A stretch of 64,000 nucleotides of DNA from Hordeum vulgare subsp. vulgare (Eukaryota; Streptophyta; Magnoliopsida; Poales; Poaceae), in NCBI RefSeq assembly GCF_904849725.1, contig NC_058524.1, positions 507,578,263 through 507,642,262 of the forward strand, in the 5' to 3' direction. The notes beneath the pieces are model-generated. The model searched no databases, had not been told where the DNA came from, and saw only the letters and a list, made by a program, of their open reading frames with translations. The stretch's first letter is position 1. Every line of letters begins with the position of its first letter. The position numbers and the translations under genes are program-made. This document shows positions 22,601-33,378 of the stretch, piece after piece.

Positions 22601-25600
22601 TACTTAGCTAATTATCCTCGAAATGACATAATTAGCTCCAAAAAGGCATTCTTAGCCAATTTAGCCCGAAGAAGGGGACGAGAGGAGAAGAAAGAGGAAA
22701 AATGAAAGGAAGGAAGGAAGAAGTAGAGGAGAAGAAGAAGGAGAGGGAGGAGGATAAAAAGAAGGAGAAGAAGGAGGAGAAGAAGGAGAAGAAGCTCCTC
22801 CTTCTTCTTCTTCCTCCTTCTTTCTCCTTCTCCTTCTTCTTTTCTTCTTCTTCTCCTCTTCCTTCTCCTTCTCCTACTCCTCCTCCTCCTCCTCCTTCTT
22901 TTACTTCTTCGTCTCTTTCTCTTCTTCTACGTAGCTTAGACGCATCCAACAAAGCATAAATTGGATAATTATCCATCTAAATGACATAATTAGCTTAGTT
23001 AGCTCCTAAATGGTCTATTTAATAAAAAATGACCTATACTTAGCTAATTATCCTCGAAATGACATAATTAGCTCCAAAAAGGCATTCTTAGCCAATTTAG
23101 CCCGAAGAAGGGGATGAGAGGAGAAGAAAGAGGAAAAATGAAAGGAAGGAAGAAGAAGAAGAGGAGAAGAAGAAGAAGGAGAGGGAGGAGGATAAGAAGA
23201 AGGAGAAGAAGGAGGAGAAGAAGGAGAAGGAGGTCCTCCTTCTGCTTCTTCTTCCTCCTTCTTCCTCCTTCTCCTTCTCCTTCTTCTTTTCTTCTTCTTC
23301 TCCTCTTCCTTCTCCTTCTCCTCCTCCTCCTCCTCCTCCTCCTCCTCCTTCTTTTACTTCTTCTTCTCTTTCTCTTCTTCTATGTAGCTTAGACTCATCC
23401 AACAAAGCCTAAATTGGCTAATTATCCATCTAAATGACATAATTAGCTTAGTTAGCTCCTAAATGGCCTATTTAATAAAAAATGACCTATACTTAGCTAA
23501 TTATCCTCAAAATGACATAATTAGCTCCAAAAAGGTAATCTTGGCCAATTTAGCGCGAAGAAGGGGACGAGAGGAGAAGAAAGAGGAAAAATGAAAGGAA
23601 GGAAGAAGAAGAAGAGGAGAAGAAGAAGAAGGAGAAGGAGGAGGATAAGAAGAAGGAGAAGAAGGAGAAGAAGAAGGAGAAGGAGCTCCTCCTTCTCCTT
23701 CTTCTTCCTCCTGCTTCCTCCTTCTCCTTCTCCTTCTTCTTTTCTTCTTCTTCTCCTCTTCCTTCTCCTTCTCCTCCTCCTCCTCCTCCTCCTCCTTCTT
23801 TTACTTCTTCTTCTCTTTCTCTTCTTCTACGTAGCTTAGACTCATCCAACAAAGCCTAAATTGGATAATTATCCATCTAAATGACATAATTAGCTTAGTT
23901 AGCTCCTAAATGGTCTATTTAATAAAAAATGACCTATACTTCGCTAATTATCCTCGAAATGACATAATTAGCTCCAAAAAGGCATTCTTAGCCAATTTAG
24001 CCCGAAGAAGGGGACGAGAGGAGCAGAAACAGGAAAAATGAAAGGAAGGAAGAAGAAGAAGAGGAGAAGAAGAAGAAGGAGAGGGAGGAGGATAAGAAGA
24101 AGAAGAAGGAGGAGAAGAAGGAGAAGGAGGTCCTCCTCCTTCTTCCTCCTTCTCCTCCTTCTTCTTTTCTTCTTCTTCTCCCCTTCCTTCTCCTTCTCCT
24201 CCTCCTCCTCCTTCTTTTACTTCTTCTTCTCTTTCTCTTCTTCTACGTAGCTTAGACTCATCCAACAAAGCCTAAATTGGCTAATTATCCATCTAAATGA
24301 CATAATTAGCTTAGTTAGGTCCTAAATGGCCTATTTAATAAAAAATGACCTATACTTAGCTAATTATCCTCGAAATGACATAATTAGCTCCAAAAAGGCA
24401 TTCTTAGCCAATTTAGCCCGAAGAAGGGGACGAGAGGAGAAGAAAGAGGAAAAATGAAAGGAAGGAAGAAGAAGAAGAGGAGAAGAAGAAGAAGGAGAGG
24501 GAGGAGGATAAGAAGGAGAAGAAGGAGAAGGAGCTCCTCCTTCTCCTTCTTCTTCCTCCTTCTTCCTCCTTCTCCTTCTCCTTCTCCTTCTTGTTTTCTT
24601 CTTCTTCTCGTCTTCCTTCTCCTTCTCCTCCTCCTCCTCCTCCTCCTCCTTCTTTTACTTCTTCTTCTCTTTCTCTTCTTCTACGTGGCTTAGACTCATC
24701 CAACAAAGCCTGAATTGGCTAATTATCCATATAAATGACATAATTAGCTTAGTTAGCTCCTAAATGGTATATTTAATAAAAAATGACCTATACTTAGCTA
24801 ATTATCCTTGAAATGACATATTAGCTCCAAAAAGGCATTCTTAGCCAATTTAGCCCGAAGAAGGGGACGAGAGGAGAAGAAACAGGAAAAATGAAAGAAG
24901 GAAGAAGATGAAGAGGAGAAGAAGAAGAAGGAGAGGGAGGAGGATAAGAAGAAGGAGAAGAAGGAGGAGAAGAAGGAGAAGGAGCTCCTCCTTCTTCTTC
25001 TTCTTCCTCCTTCTTCCTCCTTCTCCTTCTCCTTCTTGTTTTCTTCTTCTTCTCCTCTTCCTTCTCCTTCTCCTCCTCCTCCTCCTTTTACTTCTTCTTC
25101 TCTTTCTCTTCTTCTACGTAGCTTAGACTCATCCAACAAAGCCTAAATTGGCTAATTATCCATCTAAATGACATAATTAGCTTAGTTAGCTCTTAAATGG
25201 CCTATTTAATGAAAAATGACCTATACTTAGCTAATTATCCTCGAAATGACATAATTAGCTCCAAAAAGGCATTCTTAGCCAATTTAGCCCGAAGAAGGGG
25301 ACGAGAGGAGAAGAAAGAGGAAAAATGAAAGGAAGGAAGAAGAAGAAGAGGAGAAGAAGAAGAAGGAGAGGGAGGAGGATAAGAAGGAGAAGAAGGAGGA
25401 GAAGAAGGAGAAGGAGCTCCTCCTTCTCCTTCTTCTTCCTCCTTCTTCCTCCTTCTCCTTCTCCTTCTTCTTTTCTTCTTCTTCTCCTCTTCCTTCTCCT
25501 TCTCCTCCTCCTCCTCCTCCTCCTTCTTTTACTTCTTCTTCTCTTTCTCTTCTTCTACATAGCTTAGACTCATCCAAGAAAGCCTAAATTGGCTAATTAT

Positions 25601-28600
25601 CCATCTAAATGACATAATTAGCTTAGTTAGCTCCTAAATGGCCTGTTTAATAAAAAATGACCTATACTTAGCTATTTATCCTCGAAATGACATAATTAGC
25701 TCCAAAAAGGCATTCTTAGCCAATTTAGCCCGAAGAAGGGGACGAGAGGAGAAGAAAGAGGAAAAATGAAAGGAAGGAAGGAAGAAGTAGAGGAGAAGAA
25801 GAAGAAGGAGAGGGAGGAGGATAAGAAGAAGGAGGAGAAGAAGGAGAAGGAGCTCCTCCTTCTCCTTCTTCTTCCTCCTTCTTTCTCCTTCTCCTTCTTC
25901 TTTTCTTCTTCTTCTCCTCCTTGTTCTCCCTCTCCTCCTCCTCCTCCTCCTCCTCCTTCTTTTACTTCTTCTTCTCTTTCTCTTCTTCTACGTAGCTTAG
26001 ACTCATCCAACAAAGCCTAAATTGGCTAATTATCCATCTAAATGACATAATTAGCTTAGTTAGCTCCTAAATGTTCTATTTAAGAAAAAATGACCTATAC
26101 TTAGCTAATTATCCTCGAAATGACATAATTAGCTCCAAAAAGGCATTCTTAGCCAATTTAGCCCGAAGAAGGGGACGAGAGGAGAAGAAAGAGGAAATAT
26201 GAAAGGAAGGAAGGAAGAAGTAGAGGAGAAGAAGAAGAAGGAGAGGGAGGAGGATAAGAAGAAGGAGAAGAAGGAGGAGAAGAAGGAGAAGGAGCTCCTC
26301 CTTCTCCTTCTTATTCCTCCTTCTTCCTCCTTCTTTTCTTCTTCTTCTCCTCTTCCTTCTCCTTCTCCTCCTCCTCCTCCTCCTCCTTCTTTTACTTCTT
26401 CTTCTCTTTCTCTTCTTCTACGTAGCTTAGACTCATCCAACAAAGCCTAAATTGGATAATTATCCATCTAAATGACATAATTAGCTTAGTTAGCTCCTAA
26501 ATGGTCTATTTAATAAAAAATTAGCTATACTTAGCTAATTATCCTCGAAATGACATAATTAGCTCCAAAAAGGCATTCTTAGCCAATTTAGCCCGAAGAA
26601 GGGGATGAGAGGAGAAGAAAGAGGAAAAATGAAAGGAAGGAAGAAGAAGAAGAGGAGAAGAAGAAGGAGAGGGAGGAGGATAAGAAGAAGGAGGAGAAGA
26701 AGGAGAAGCAGGTCCTCCTTCTCCTTCTTCTTCCTCCTTCTTCCTCCTTCTCCTTCTCCTTCTTCTTTTCTTCTTCTTCTCCTCTTCCTTCTCCTTCTCC
26801 TCCTCCTCCTCCTCCTCCTCCTCCTCCTCCTTCTTTTACTTCTTCTTCTCTTTCTCTTCTTCTATGTAGCTTAGACTCATCCAACAAAGCCTAAATTGGC
26901 TAATTATCCATCTAAATGACATAATTAGCTTAGTTAGCTCCTAAATGGCCTATTTAATAAAAAATGACCTATACTTAGCTAATTATCCTCAAAATGACAT
27001 AATTAGCTCCAAAAAGGCAATCTTAGCCAATTTAGCCCGAAGAAGGGGACGAGAGGAGAAGAAAGAGGAAAAATGAAAGGAAGGAAGAAGAAGAAGAGGA
27101 TAAGGAGAAGAAGGAGAGGGAGGAGGATAAGAAGAAGGAGAAGAACGAGGAGAAGAAGGCCTTCTTTTTCCTCCTTCTTCCTCCTTCTCCTTCTCCTTCT
27201 TCTTTTCTTCTTCTTCTCCTCTTCCTTCTCCTTCTCCTCCTCCTCCTCCTCCTCCTCCTCCTTCTTTTACTTCTTCTTCTCTTTCTCTTCTTCTACGTAG
27301 CTTAGACTCATCCAACAAAGCCTAAATTGGATAATTATCCATCTAAATGACATAATTAGCTTAGTTAGCTCCTATATGGTCTATTTAATAAAAAATGACC
27401 TATACTTAGCCAATTATCCTCGAAATGACATAATTAGCTCCAAAAAGGCATTCTTAGCCAATTTAGCCCGAAGAAGGGGACGAGAGGAGCAGAAAGAGGA
27501 AAAATGAAAGGAAGGAAGAAGAAGAAGAGCAGAAGAAGAAGAAGGAGAGGGAGGAGGCTAAGAAGAAGAAGAAGGAGGAGGAGAAGAAGGAGAAGGAGGT
27601 CCTCCTCCTTCTTCCTCCTTCTTCCTCCTTCTCCTCCTTCTTCTTTTCTTCTTCTTCTCCCCTTCCTTCTCCTTCTCCTCCTCCTCCTCCTCCTTCTTTT
27701 ACTTCTTCTTCTCTTTCTCTTCTTCTACGTAGCTTAGACTCATCCAACAAAGCCTAAATTGGCTAATTATCCATCTAAATGACATAATTAGCTTAGTTAG
27801 CTCCTAAATGGCCTATTTAATAAAAAATGACCTATACTTAGCTAATTATCCTCGAAATGACATAATTAGCTCCAAAAAGGCATTCTTAGCCAATTTAGCC
27901 CGAAGAAGGGGACGAGAGGAGAAGAAAGAGGAAAAATGAAAGGAAGGAAGAAGAAGAAGAGGAGAAGAAGAAGAAGGAGAGGGAGGAGGATAAGAAGGAG
28001 AAGAAGGAGGAGAAGAAGGAGGAGAAGAAGGAGAAGGAGCTCCTCCTTCTCCTTCTTCTTCCTCCTTCTTCCTCCTTCTCCTTCTCCTTCTCCTTCTTCT
28101 TTTCTTCTTCTTCTCGTCTTCCTTCTCCTTCTCCTCCTCCTCATCCTCCTCCTTCTTTTACTTCTTCTTCTCTTTCTCTTCTTCTACGTAGCTTAGACTC
28201 ATCCAACAAAGCCTAAATTGGCTAATTATCCATATAAATGACATAATTAGCTTAGTTAGCTCCTAAATGGTCTATTTAATAAAAAATGGCCTATACTTAG
28301 CTAATTATCCTTGAAATGAGATATTAGCTCCAAAAAGGCATTCTTAGCCAATTTAGCCCGAAGAAGGGGACGAGAGGAGAAGAAAGAGGAAAAATGAAAG
28401 GAAGGAAGAAGAAGAAGAGGAGAAGAAGAAGAAGGAGAGGGAGGAGGATAAGAAGAAGGAGAAGAAGGAGGAGAAGAAGGAGAAGGAGCTCCTCCTTCTC
28501 CTTCTTCTTCCTCCTTCTTCCTCCTTCTCCTTCTCCTTCTTCTTTTCTTCTTCTTCTCCTCTTCCTTCTCCTTCTCCTCATCCTCCTCCTCCTCCTCCTT

Positions 28601-30480
28601 CTTTTACTTCTTCTTCTCTTTCTCTTCTTCTACGTGGCTTAGACTCATCCAACAAAGCCTAAATTGGCTAATTATCCATCTAAATGAAATAATTAACTTA
28701 GTTAGCTCCTAAATGGCCTATTTAATAAAAATGACCTATACTTAGCTAATTATCCTCGAAATGACATAATTAGCTCCAAAAAGGCAATCTTAGCCAATTT
28801 ATCCCGAGGAAGGGGACGAGAGGAGAAGAAAGAGGAAAAATGAAAGGAAGGAAGAAGAAGAAGAGGAGAAGAAGAAGAAGGAGAGGGAGGAGGATAAGAA
28901 GAAGGAGAAGAAGGAGGAGAAGAAGGAGAAGGAGCTCCTCCTTCTCCTTCTTCTTCCTCCTTCTCCTTGTCCTTCTTCTTTTCTTCTTATTCTCCTCTTC
29001 CTTCTCCTTCTCCTCCTCCTCCTCCTCCTCCTTCTTTTACTTCTTCTTCTCTTTCTCTTCTTCTACGTAGCTTAGACTCATCCAACAAAGCCTAAATTGG
29101 ATAATTATCCATCTAAATAACATAATTAGCTTAGTTAGCTCCTAAATGGTCTATTTAATAAAAAATGACCTATAATTAGCTAATTATCCTCGAAATGACA
29201 TAATTAGCTCCAAAAAGGCAGTCTTAGCCAATTTAGCCCGAAGAAGGGGAGGAGAGGAGAAGAAACAGGAAAAATGAAAGGAAGGAAGAAGAAGAAGAGG
29301 AGAAGAATAAGAAGGAGAGGGAGGAGGATAAGAAGAAGAAGAAGAAGGAGGAGAAGAAGGAGAAGGAGGTCCTCCTCCTTCTTCTTCCTCCTTCTTCCTC
29401 CTGCTCCTCCTTCTTCTTTTCTTCTTCTTCTCCTCTTCCTTCTCCTTCTCCTCGTCCTCGTCCTCCTCCTCCTTCTTTTACTTCTTCTTCTCTTTCTCTT
29501 CTTCTACGTAGCTTAGACTCATCCAACAAAGCCTAAATTAGCTAATTATCCATCTAAATGACATAATTAGCTTAGTTAGCTCCTAAATGGCCTATTTAAT
29601 AAAAAATGACCTATACTTAGCTAATTATCCTCGAAATGACATAATTAGCTCCAAAAAGGCATTCTTAGCCAATTTAGCCCGAAGAAGGGGACGAGAGGAG
29701 AAGAAAGAGGAAAAATGAAAGGAAGGAAGAAGAAGAAGAGGAGAAGAAGAAGAAGGAGAGGGAGGAGGATAAGAAGGAGAAGAAGGAGGAGAAGAAGGAG
29801 AAGGAGCTCCTCCTTCTCCTTCTTCTTCCTCCTCCTTCCTCCTTCTCCTTCTCCTTCTTATTTTCTTCTTCTTCTCCTCTTCCTTCTCCTTCTCCACCTC
29901 CTCCTCCTCCTCCTCCTTCTTTTACTTCTTCTTCTCTTTCTCTTCTTCTACGTAGCTTAGACTCATCCAACAAAACCTAAATTGGCTAATTATCCATATA
30001 AATGACATAATTAGCTTAGTTAGCTCCTAAATGGTCTATTTAATAAAAAATGACCTATACTTAGCTAATTATCCTCAAAATGACATATTAGCTCCAAAAA
30101 GGCATTCTTAGCCAATTTAGCCCGAAGAAGGGGACGAGAGGAGAAGAAAGAGGAAAATGAAAGGAAGAAAGAAGAAGAAGAGTAGAAGAAGAAGAAGGAT
30201 AAGGAGGAGGATAAGAAGAAGGAGAAGAAGGAGGAGAAGAAGGAGAAGGAGCTCCTCCTTCTCCTTCTTCTTCCTGCTTCTCCTTCTCCTTCTTCTTTTC
30301 TTCTTCTTCTCCTCTTCCTTCTCCTTCTCCTCCTCCTCCTCCTTCTCCTCCTTCTTTTACTTCTTCTTCTCTTTCTCTTCTTCTACGTAGCTTAGACTCA
30401 TCCAACAAAGCCTAAATTCCCTAATTATCCATCTAAATGACATAATTAGCTTAGTTAGCTCCTAAATGGTCTATTTAATA
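19619..30480. repeat. Giant tandem array: ~25 units of ~437 bp, each a potential long hairpin
   Basis: The phrase AGCCCGAAGAAGGGG marks the units, near 19619, 20059, 20502, 20934, 21378, 21820, 22234, 22663, 23099, 23552, 23999, 24415, 24852, 25285, 25727, 26160, 26590, 27034, 27474, 27897, 28354, 28801, 29235, 29675 and 30119, with spacing 414-457. Each unit has an AT-rich spacer, a ~130-bp purine tract (GAAGAAG/GGAGAAG), a centre that is usually GGAGCTCC, and a ~170-bp pyrimidine tract (CTCCTTCTTC), ending at TACGTAGCTTAGACTCATCC. The two tracts are complementary in many registers. Copies vary in tract length and at the centre (for example GGAGGTCC). Open frames on both strands of every unit, giving Arg/Lys/Glu or Ser/Phe/Leu runs, are composition artefacts. 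Confidence 0.9.
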
Positions 30481-30775
30481 AAAAATGACCTATACTTAGC
30501 TAAGTTCTCTCCTAAATGACATAATAAGGCTGACGTAGCTGCAACATGACCTATTCCCCCTAACTTAGGTATTAAATGGCCTATAATTAGCCTAGCTAGA
30601 TCCAAAATGGCTTAATAAGTATAGTTTGCTCCGGAATGACCTATTTTACCCAAGTTAGCTCCGAAACGACCTATAGTTAGCTAGGGTTCCACCTAAATGA
30701 CATAATTAGCATAGTTAGCTCCTAAATGGTCTATACTTAGCTAATTTTCTCCGAAATAACCTATATATACACTAC
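30481..30775 (+). repeat. Degenerate spacer-type repeats after the hairpin array
   Basis: Decayed copies of the AT-rich phrases (TTAGCTCCGAAATGACCTAT, CTATACTTAGCTAA) without purine/pyrimidine tracts, mirroring the block before the array. Confidence 0.6.
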
Positions 30776-31130
30776 TTCATCTAGTATTATTCTTCTAACT
30801 TTCTTATTTGTCATTTTGCATATTACCTTCACTTCACGGGAAGCTTGGAAAATATTTATGGAATGCTTGAAGATGATTTCTTGTACCATGGGTTGTATTG
30901 AAACTATTGTAGTATATGAATATATGAAACTTTGTATGCACGTGGATGAAACTGGTCTAATATATGAAACTTTGTATGCGCGTGGATGCAACTTGAAAGC
31001 TGGATATAGGAGGTTATTTTAATATGGTTATGAGTACGGAAAGAAATTTATTTATGTCAAATATGTATATATATATATATCCTGATTATTGTTAAAAATG
31101 CTGGATATAACAAAAAATAAATAAATAAGG
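30776..31130 (+). other. Probable 3' untranslated region of the CACTA-1 gene
   Basis: No coding frame with support. It contains two copies of TATATGAAACTTTGTATGC (near 30923 and 30960) and a TATA dinucleotide run at 31067-31080. Such TATGAAACT-rich DNA is common at the 3' end of the second gene in grass CACTA elements (recollection, not verified). If it is the 3' UTR, the hairpin array would lie between the stop codon and the transcript end. Confidence 0.35.
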
Positions 31131-31137
31131 GGCTGGT

Positions 31138-31450
31138 TCCCCTCTTTGCCGTCTGCCCCCACATGGCAAAGGGGGGGAGGCAGACGGCAAAGGGGGGAAT
31201 CTGCCCCCTCTTTCTCCCCTCTTTGCCGTCTGCCCCCACATGGCAAAGGGCGGGAGGCAGACGACAAAGGGGGGAATCTGCCCCCTCTTTCTCCCCTCTT
31301 TGTCATCTGCCCCCACATGGCAAAGGGGGGAGGCAGACGGCAAAGGGGGGAAATCTGCCCCCTCTTTCTCCCCTCTTTGCCGTCTGCCCCCACATGGCAA
31401 AGGGGGGGAGGCAGAGGCAAAGGGAGGAGGCCTGCCGTTAACACTTAAAG
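31138..31450 (+). repeat. CACTA-1 right subterminal tandem repeat, four ~78-bp units
   Basis: Units start near 31143, 31220, 31299 and 31377. Each holds CTTTGCCGTCTGCCCCCACA, TGGCAAAGGGG, GGCAGACGGCAAAG and CTGCCCCCTCTTTCTCCCCT, so every unit carries the TTTGCCGTC motif in both orientations. These are likely binding sites for the element's second protein. Confidence 0.8.
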
Positions 31451-31662
31451 GGGACGTTGCACCCTTTGCCGTCCCAGTTAATTTGCCGTCTGCCCCCTCA
31501 TGGCAAAGATTCTTTGCCGTCCGCTTTCGGAAAGCAGACGGCAAAGAACCTCTTCACCGGATTTTTTTTACCGTGTACTTTGCCGTCTGCTCACCGACGG
31601 CAAAGCCTTTGCCGTCCGTGGTTGCACCCTTTGCCGTCCGCTTTGGTAGACGACAAATTTCT
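31451..31662 (+). repeat. CACTA-1 right end, truncated
   Basis: Further TTTGCCGTC/GACGGCAAAG copies, ending GTAGACGACAAATTTCT. By comparison with the left terminus the element should continue for about 13 bases to end in CAGTAGTG. Instead the sequence continues as retroelement A (CTGAATAGCTGCC, matching 8565 onward). Confidence 0.75.
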
Positions 31663-31749
31663 GAATAGCTGCCTCACGAAGTCAAGCAGCCGTCGCCTCC
31701 CCTCATACTCCTCTGCCTCTCGTATGGTTATGTAGTATCTTTGTTTTAC

Positions 31750-32598
31750 CTAAAAGTCAAAGAAAGCAGGAGCAGGAAGGGTAATATGGAAAACACACTG
31801 TCGGTTAAATATCAAGCGGTATAGGAGGGATCCATGATCTCTCTCAAGGAACTGGTAGCGTGTTAGAGCGACACGATCAAGGTAGGTTGTACGGAGAGGA
31901 GGGTCTTCTGGACGGATGGATACTCCAAGAAAATTTGCTAAGCGTGTAGCATAAACTCCACCAAAGAAATCCCCCTCAGTGGAATTTTTATTCAGCCTCC
32001 TTGCTATTATAGCTCCCATATTGAAGCTCCTGTCACCTGTTACAGCGCTCTTAAGGATACTAAGGTCGGAAGCGCATAGGTGACAATGTGCACCCTTGCC
32101 GTTAATGCACCTACCTATGAAGAGGGCCAAGTAGTGCAAGGCAGGGAAATGGATGCTTCCTATGGTGGCTTGCGTGATATCTCTGGTTTCTCCAACAGTT
32201 ATACTGGAGACAAAGTCTCTGACCAAAGACTTAGATACTACCCCATCGGGTATCTTGCAAATCCTATTGAAATCCTCCAAATCCACGGCATAGGATTTAT
32301 CGTATAGATCAAACAGTATGGATGAGTCACGGCCAACTGAAAATTTAAATCTACGCACAAAAGATGCAGTGAGCATAGCATACTGTTCACATTTATCTGA
32401 GAGGAATTCTTCTAACCCGGCATTGCGGACAAGTGTATAAAACTCATCCTTGAAACCTGCTTCGATCATGAACTCATCGGAAGGCCATTCACATGATTGT
32501 ACCGGTGCGTCCCTTAGCTGAAAAGGTTCGGGCTCCCGAAAAGAAAGACGGGGACCCTTCTTACTTGAGGAATCACCATGAAACTTCCTCCTGAACAT
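31750..32598 (-). CDS. Athila-ORF-like protein of retroelement A (282 residues, C-terminally shortened)
   Basis: The start at 32598 (MFRRKFHGDSSSKKGP) is chosen because it aligns with retroelement B. An upstream in-frame methionine at 32700 would add 34 residues that are not conserved. The product has a basic N-terminus, WPSDEFMIEAGFKDEF, a middle with DLYDKSYAVDLEDFNRICKIP, and a C-terminal part with GDFFGGVYATRLANFLGV and LLYRLIFNR. It resembles the ATHILA ORF-1 family (function unknown). No signal peptide or membrane segment is evident. Retroelement B continues for about 55 more residues (CAG where this copy has TAG at 31750), so this copy lost its tail by a point mutation. It is the longest open version in the window. 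Confidence 0.7.
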   Translation of the reverse strand: MFRRKFHGDSSSKKGPRLSFREPEPFQLRDAPVQSCEWPSDEFMIEAGFKDEFYTLVRNAGLEEFLSDKCEQYAMLTASFVRRFKFSVGRDSSILFDLYDKSYAVDLEDFNRICKIPDGVVSKSLVRDFVSSITVGETRDITQATIGSIHFPALHYLALFIGRCINGKGAHCHLCASDLSILKSAVTGDRSFNMGAIIARRLNKNSTEGDFFGGVYATRLANFLGVSIRPEDPPLRTTYLDRVALTRYQFLERDHGSLLYRLIFNRQCVFHITLPAPAFFDF

Positions 32599-33378
32599 AA
32601 TTTCCTTTTCCTGAAATTTTTGAAGTTCAAGAGAAAAGTGAATGAAGACCCACCACACCTTGTAGCAACTACTCCTAATAGTTCCTAGAGACCATATCAC
32701 GCGCTAAAACTACTTGGGACTAGCTAAAATCAACATTTCTAGCTCAAGAACAGGGTCACCAAGGTAGCAAGAATACGCGAAGGATAAAGCACTAGAGCAA
32801 AAACACAATTGGACCAATGGAGGAGTAACTTACCAAGGAGTAATTTCCCCAAAACGGTTCGGAGAATGGTGCTTTGAGCAAGGAGATCGAAAATCACAGC
32901 CAAATGAGCAAGAACACGGGTTTGAGCTGCGAAACAATTTTTTCTGGAGGTGGAAGAAGAGGCTGGGAGCTGGAATGAGTGGAGGGGGTCCCTGTGGGCC
33001 CCACGAGCTTGCCCTCCGCCACCAGGGGTGGCGGTGGCAGGGCTTGTGGCCCACTGGTCTGGCCCCTAGGCCAGCTCTCAGGCCCAGTAATTTTCAAAAA
33101 TTCCAGAAAAAATCATACTAAATTTTCACGACCATCGGAGAACTTCTATTTTCGAGGTATTTTTCTCCGGGACGCTAAAACATAAAATAGGAAAAGCTAA
33201 CTAAATCCATCATTTTTCTTCTAAGCAAAATAAAATGAAAGCTTAAAAACGAGGTATGTGACTCTTTGTTTCATCCATTTCATGGTCATCGAAAGAAATC
33301 CGTCAATGGGGTTGATCAAGTCCTCATGACAAAACCTTTTCGAATCGCAAGAGAGAATGGAGAATTTTTGAATAGCCA
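32599..33378 (-). other. Non-coding spacer between protease and downstream ORF of retroelement A
   Basis: About 780 bp without a supported frame, where an autonomous Gypsy element would carry reverse transcriptase and integrase. Collinear with 52961-53571 of retroelement B. Confidence 0.65.

Larger units (their letters stand above)
9588..31662 (+). mobile_element. CACTA-1: ~22-kb CACTA (En/Spm-type) transposon
   Basis: The left end reads CACTACTGGAATAGAGAAAT after a possible 3-bp target site CTA. It is followed by many copies of TTTGCCGTC in both orientations. The right end carries the same motif family but stops at GACAAATTTCT, lacking roughly the last 13 bases of the expected inverted terminal repeat, and is fused to retroelement A sequence with a 2-base overlap (CT). 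Inside are a leader exon, a hAT insertion, a minisatellite, a TNP2-type gene, a Transposase_24-type gene and an 11-kb tandem array. Both standard CACTA genes are on the plus strand in the usual order. The damaged end and the broken transposase make self-mobilisation unlikely. Confidence 0.85.

Noticed and set aside
19617..30408. Dozens of open frames on both strands giving Arg/Lys/Glu-rich or Ser/Phe/Leu-rich proteins of 70-110 residues
   Set aside because: They recur at the same place in every tandem unit, on both strands, and follow from GAA/GGA and TTC/TCC tracts that lack stops. No domain or codon signal beyond composition.
19619..30480. CRISPR-like or centromeric satellite array
   Set aside because: Units are 437 bp and transposon-internal, with no spacer diversity like CRISPR, and the array is bounded by CACTA genes and ends.
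31092..31668. Overlapping frames of 92-150 residues in the CACTA-1 right end
   Set aside because: They are translations of the 78-bp subterminal tandem repeats.
32599..32700. N-terminal extension of the Athila-ORF-like protein to the methionine at 32700
   Set aside because: The extra 34 residues are not conserved in retroelement B or in the left copy of A; the start at 32598 aligns in the relatives.
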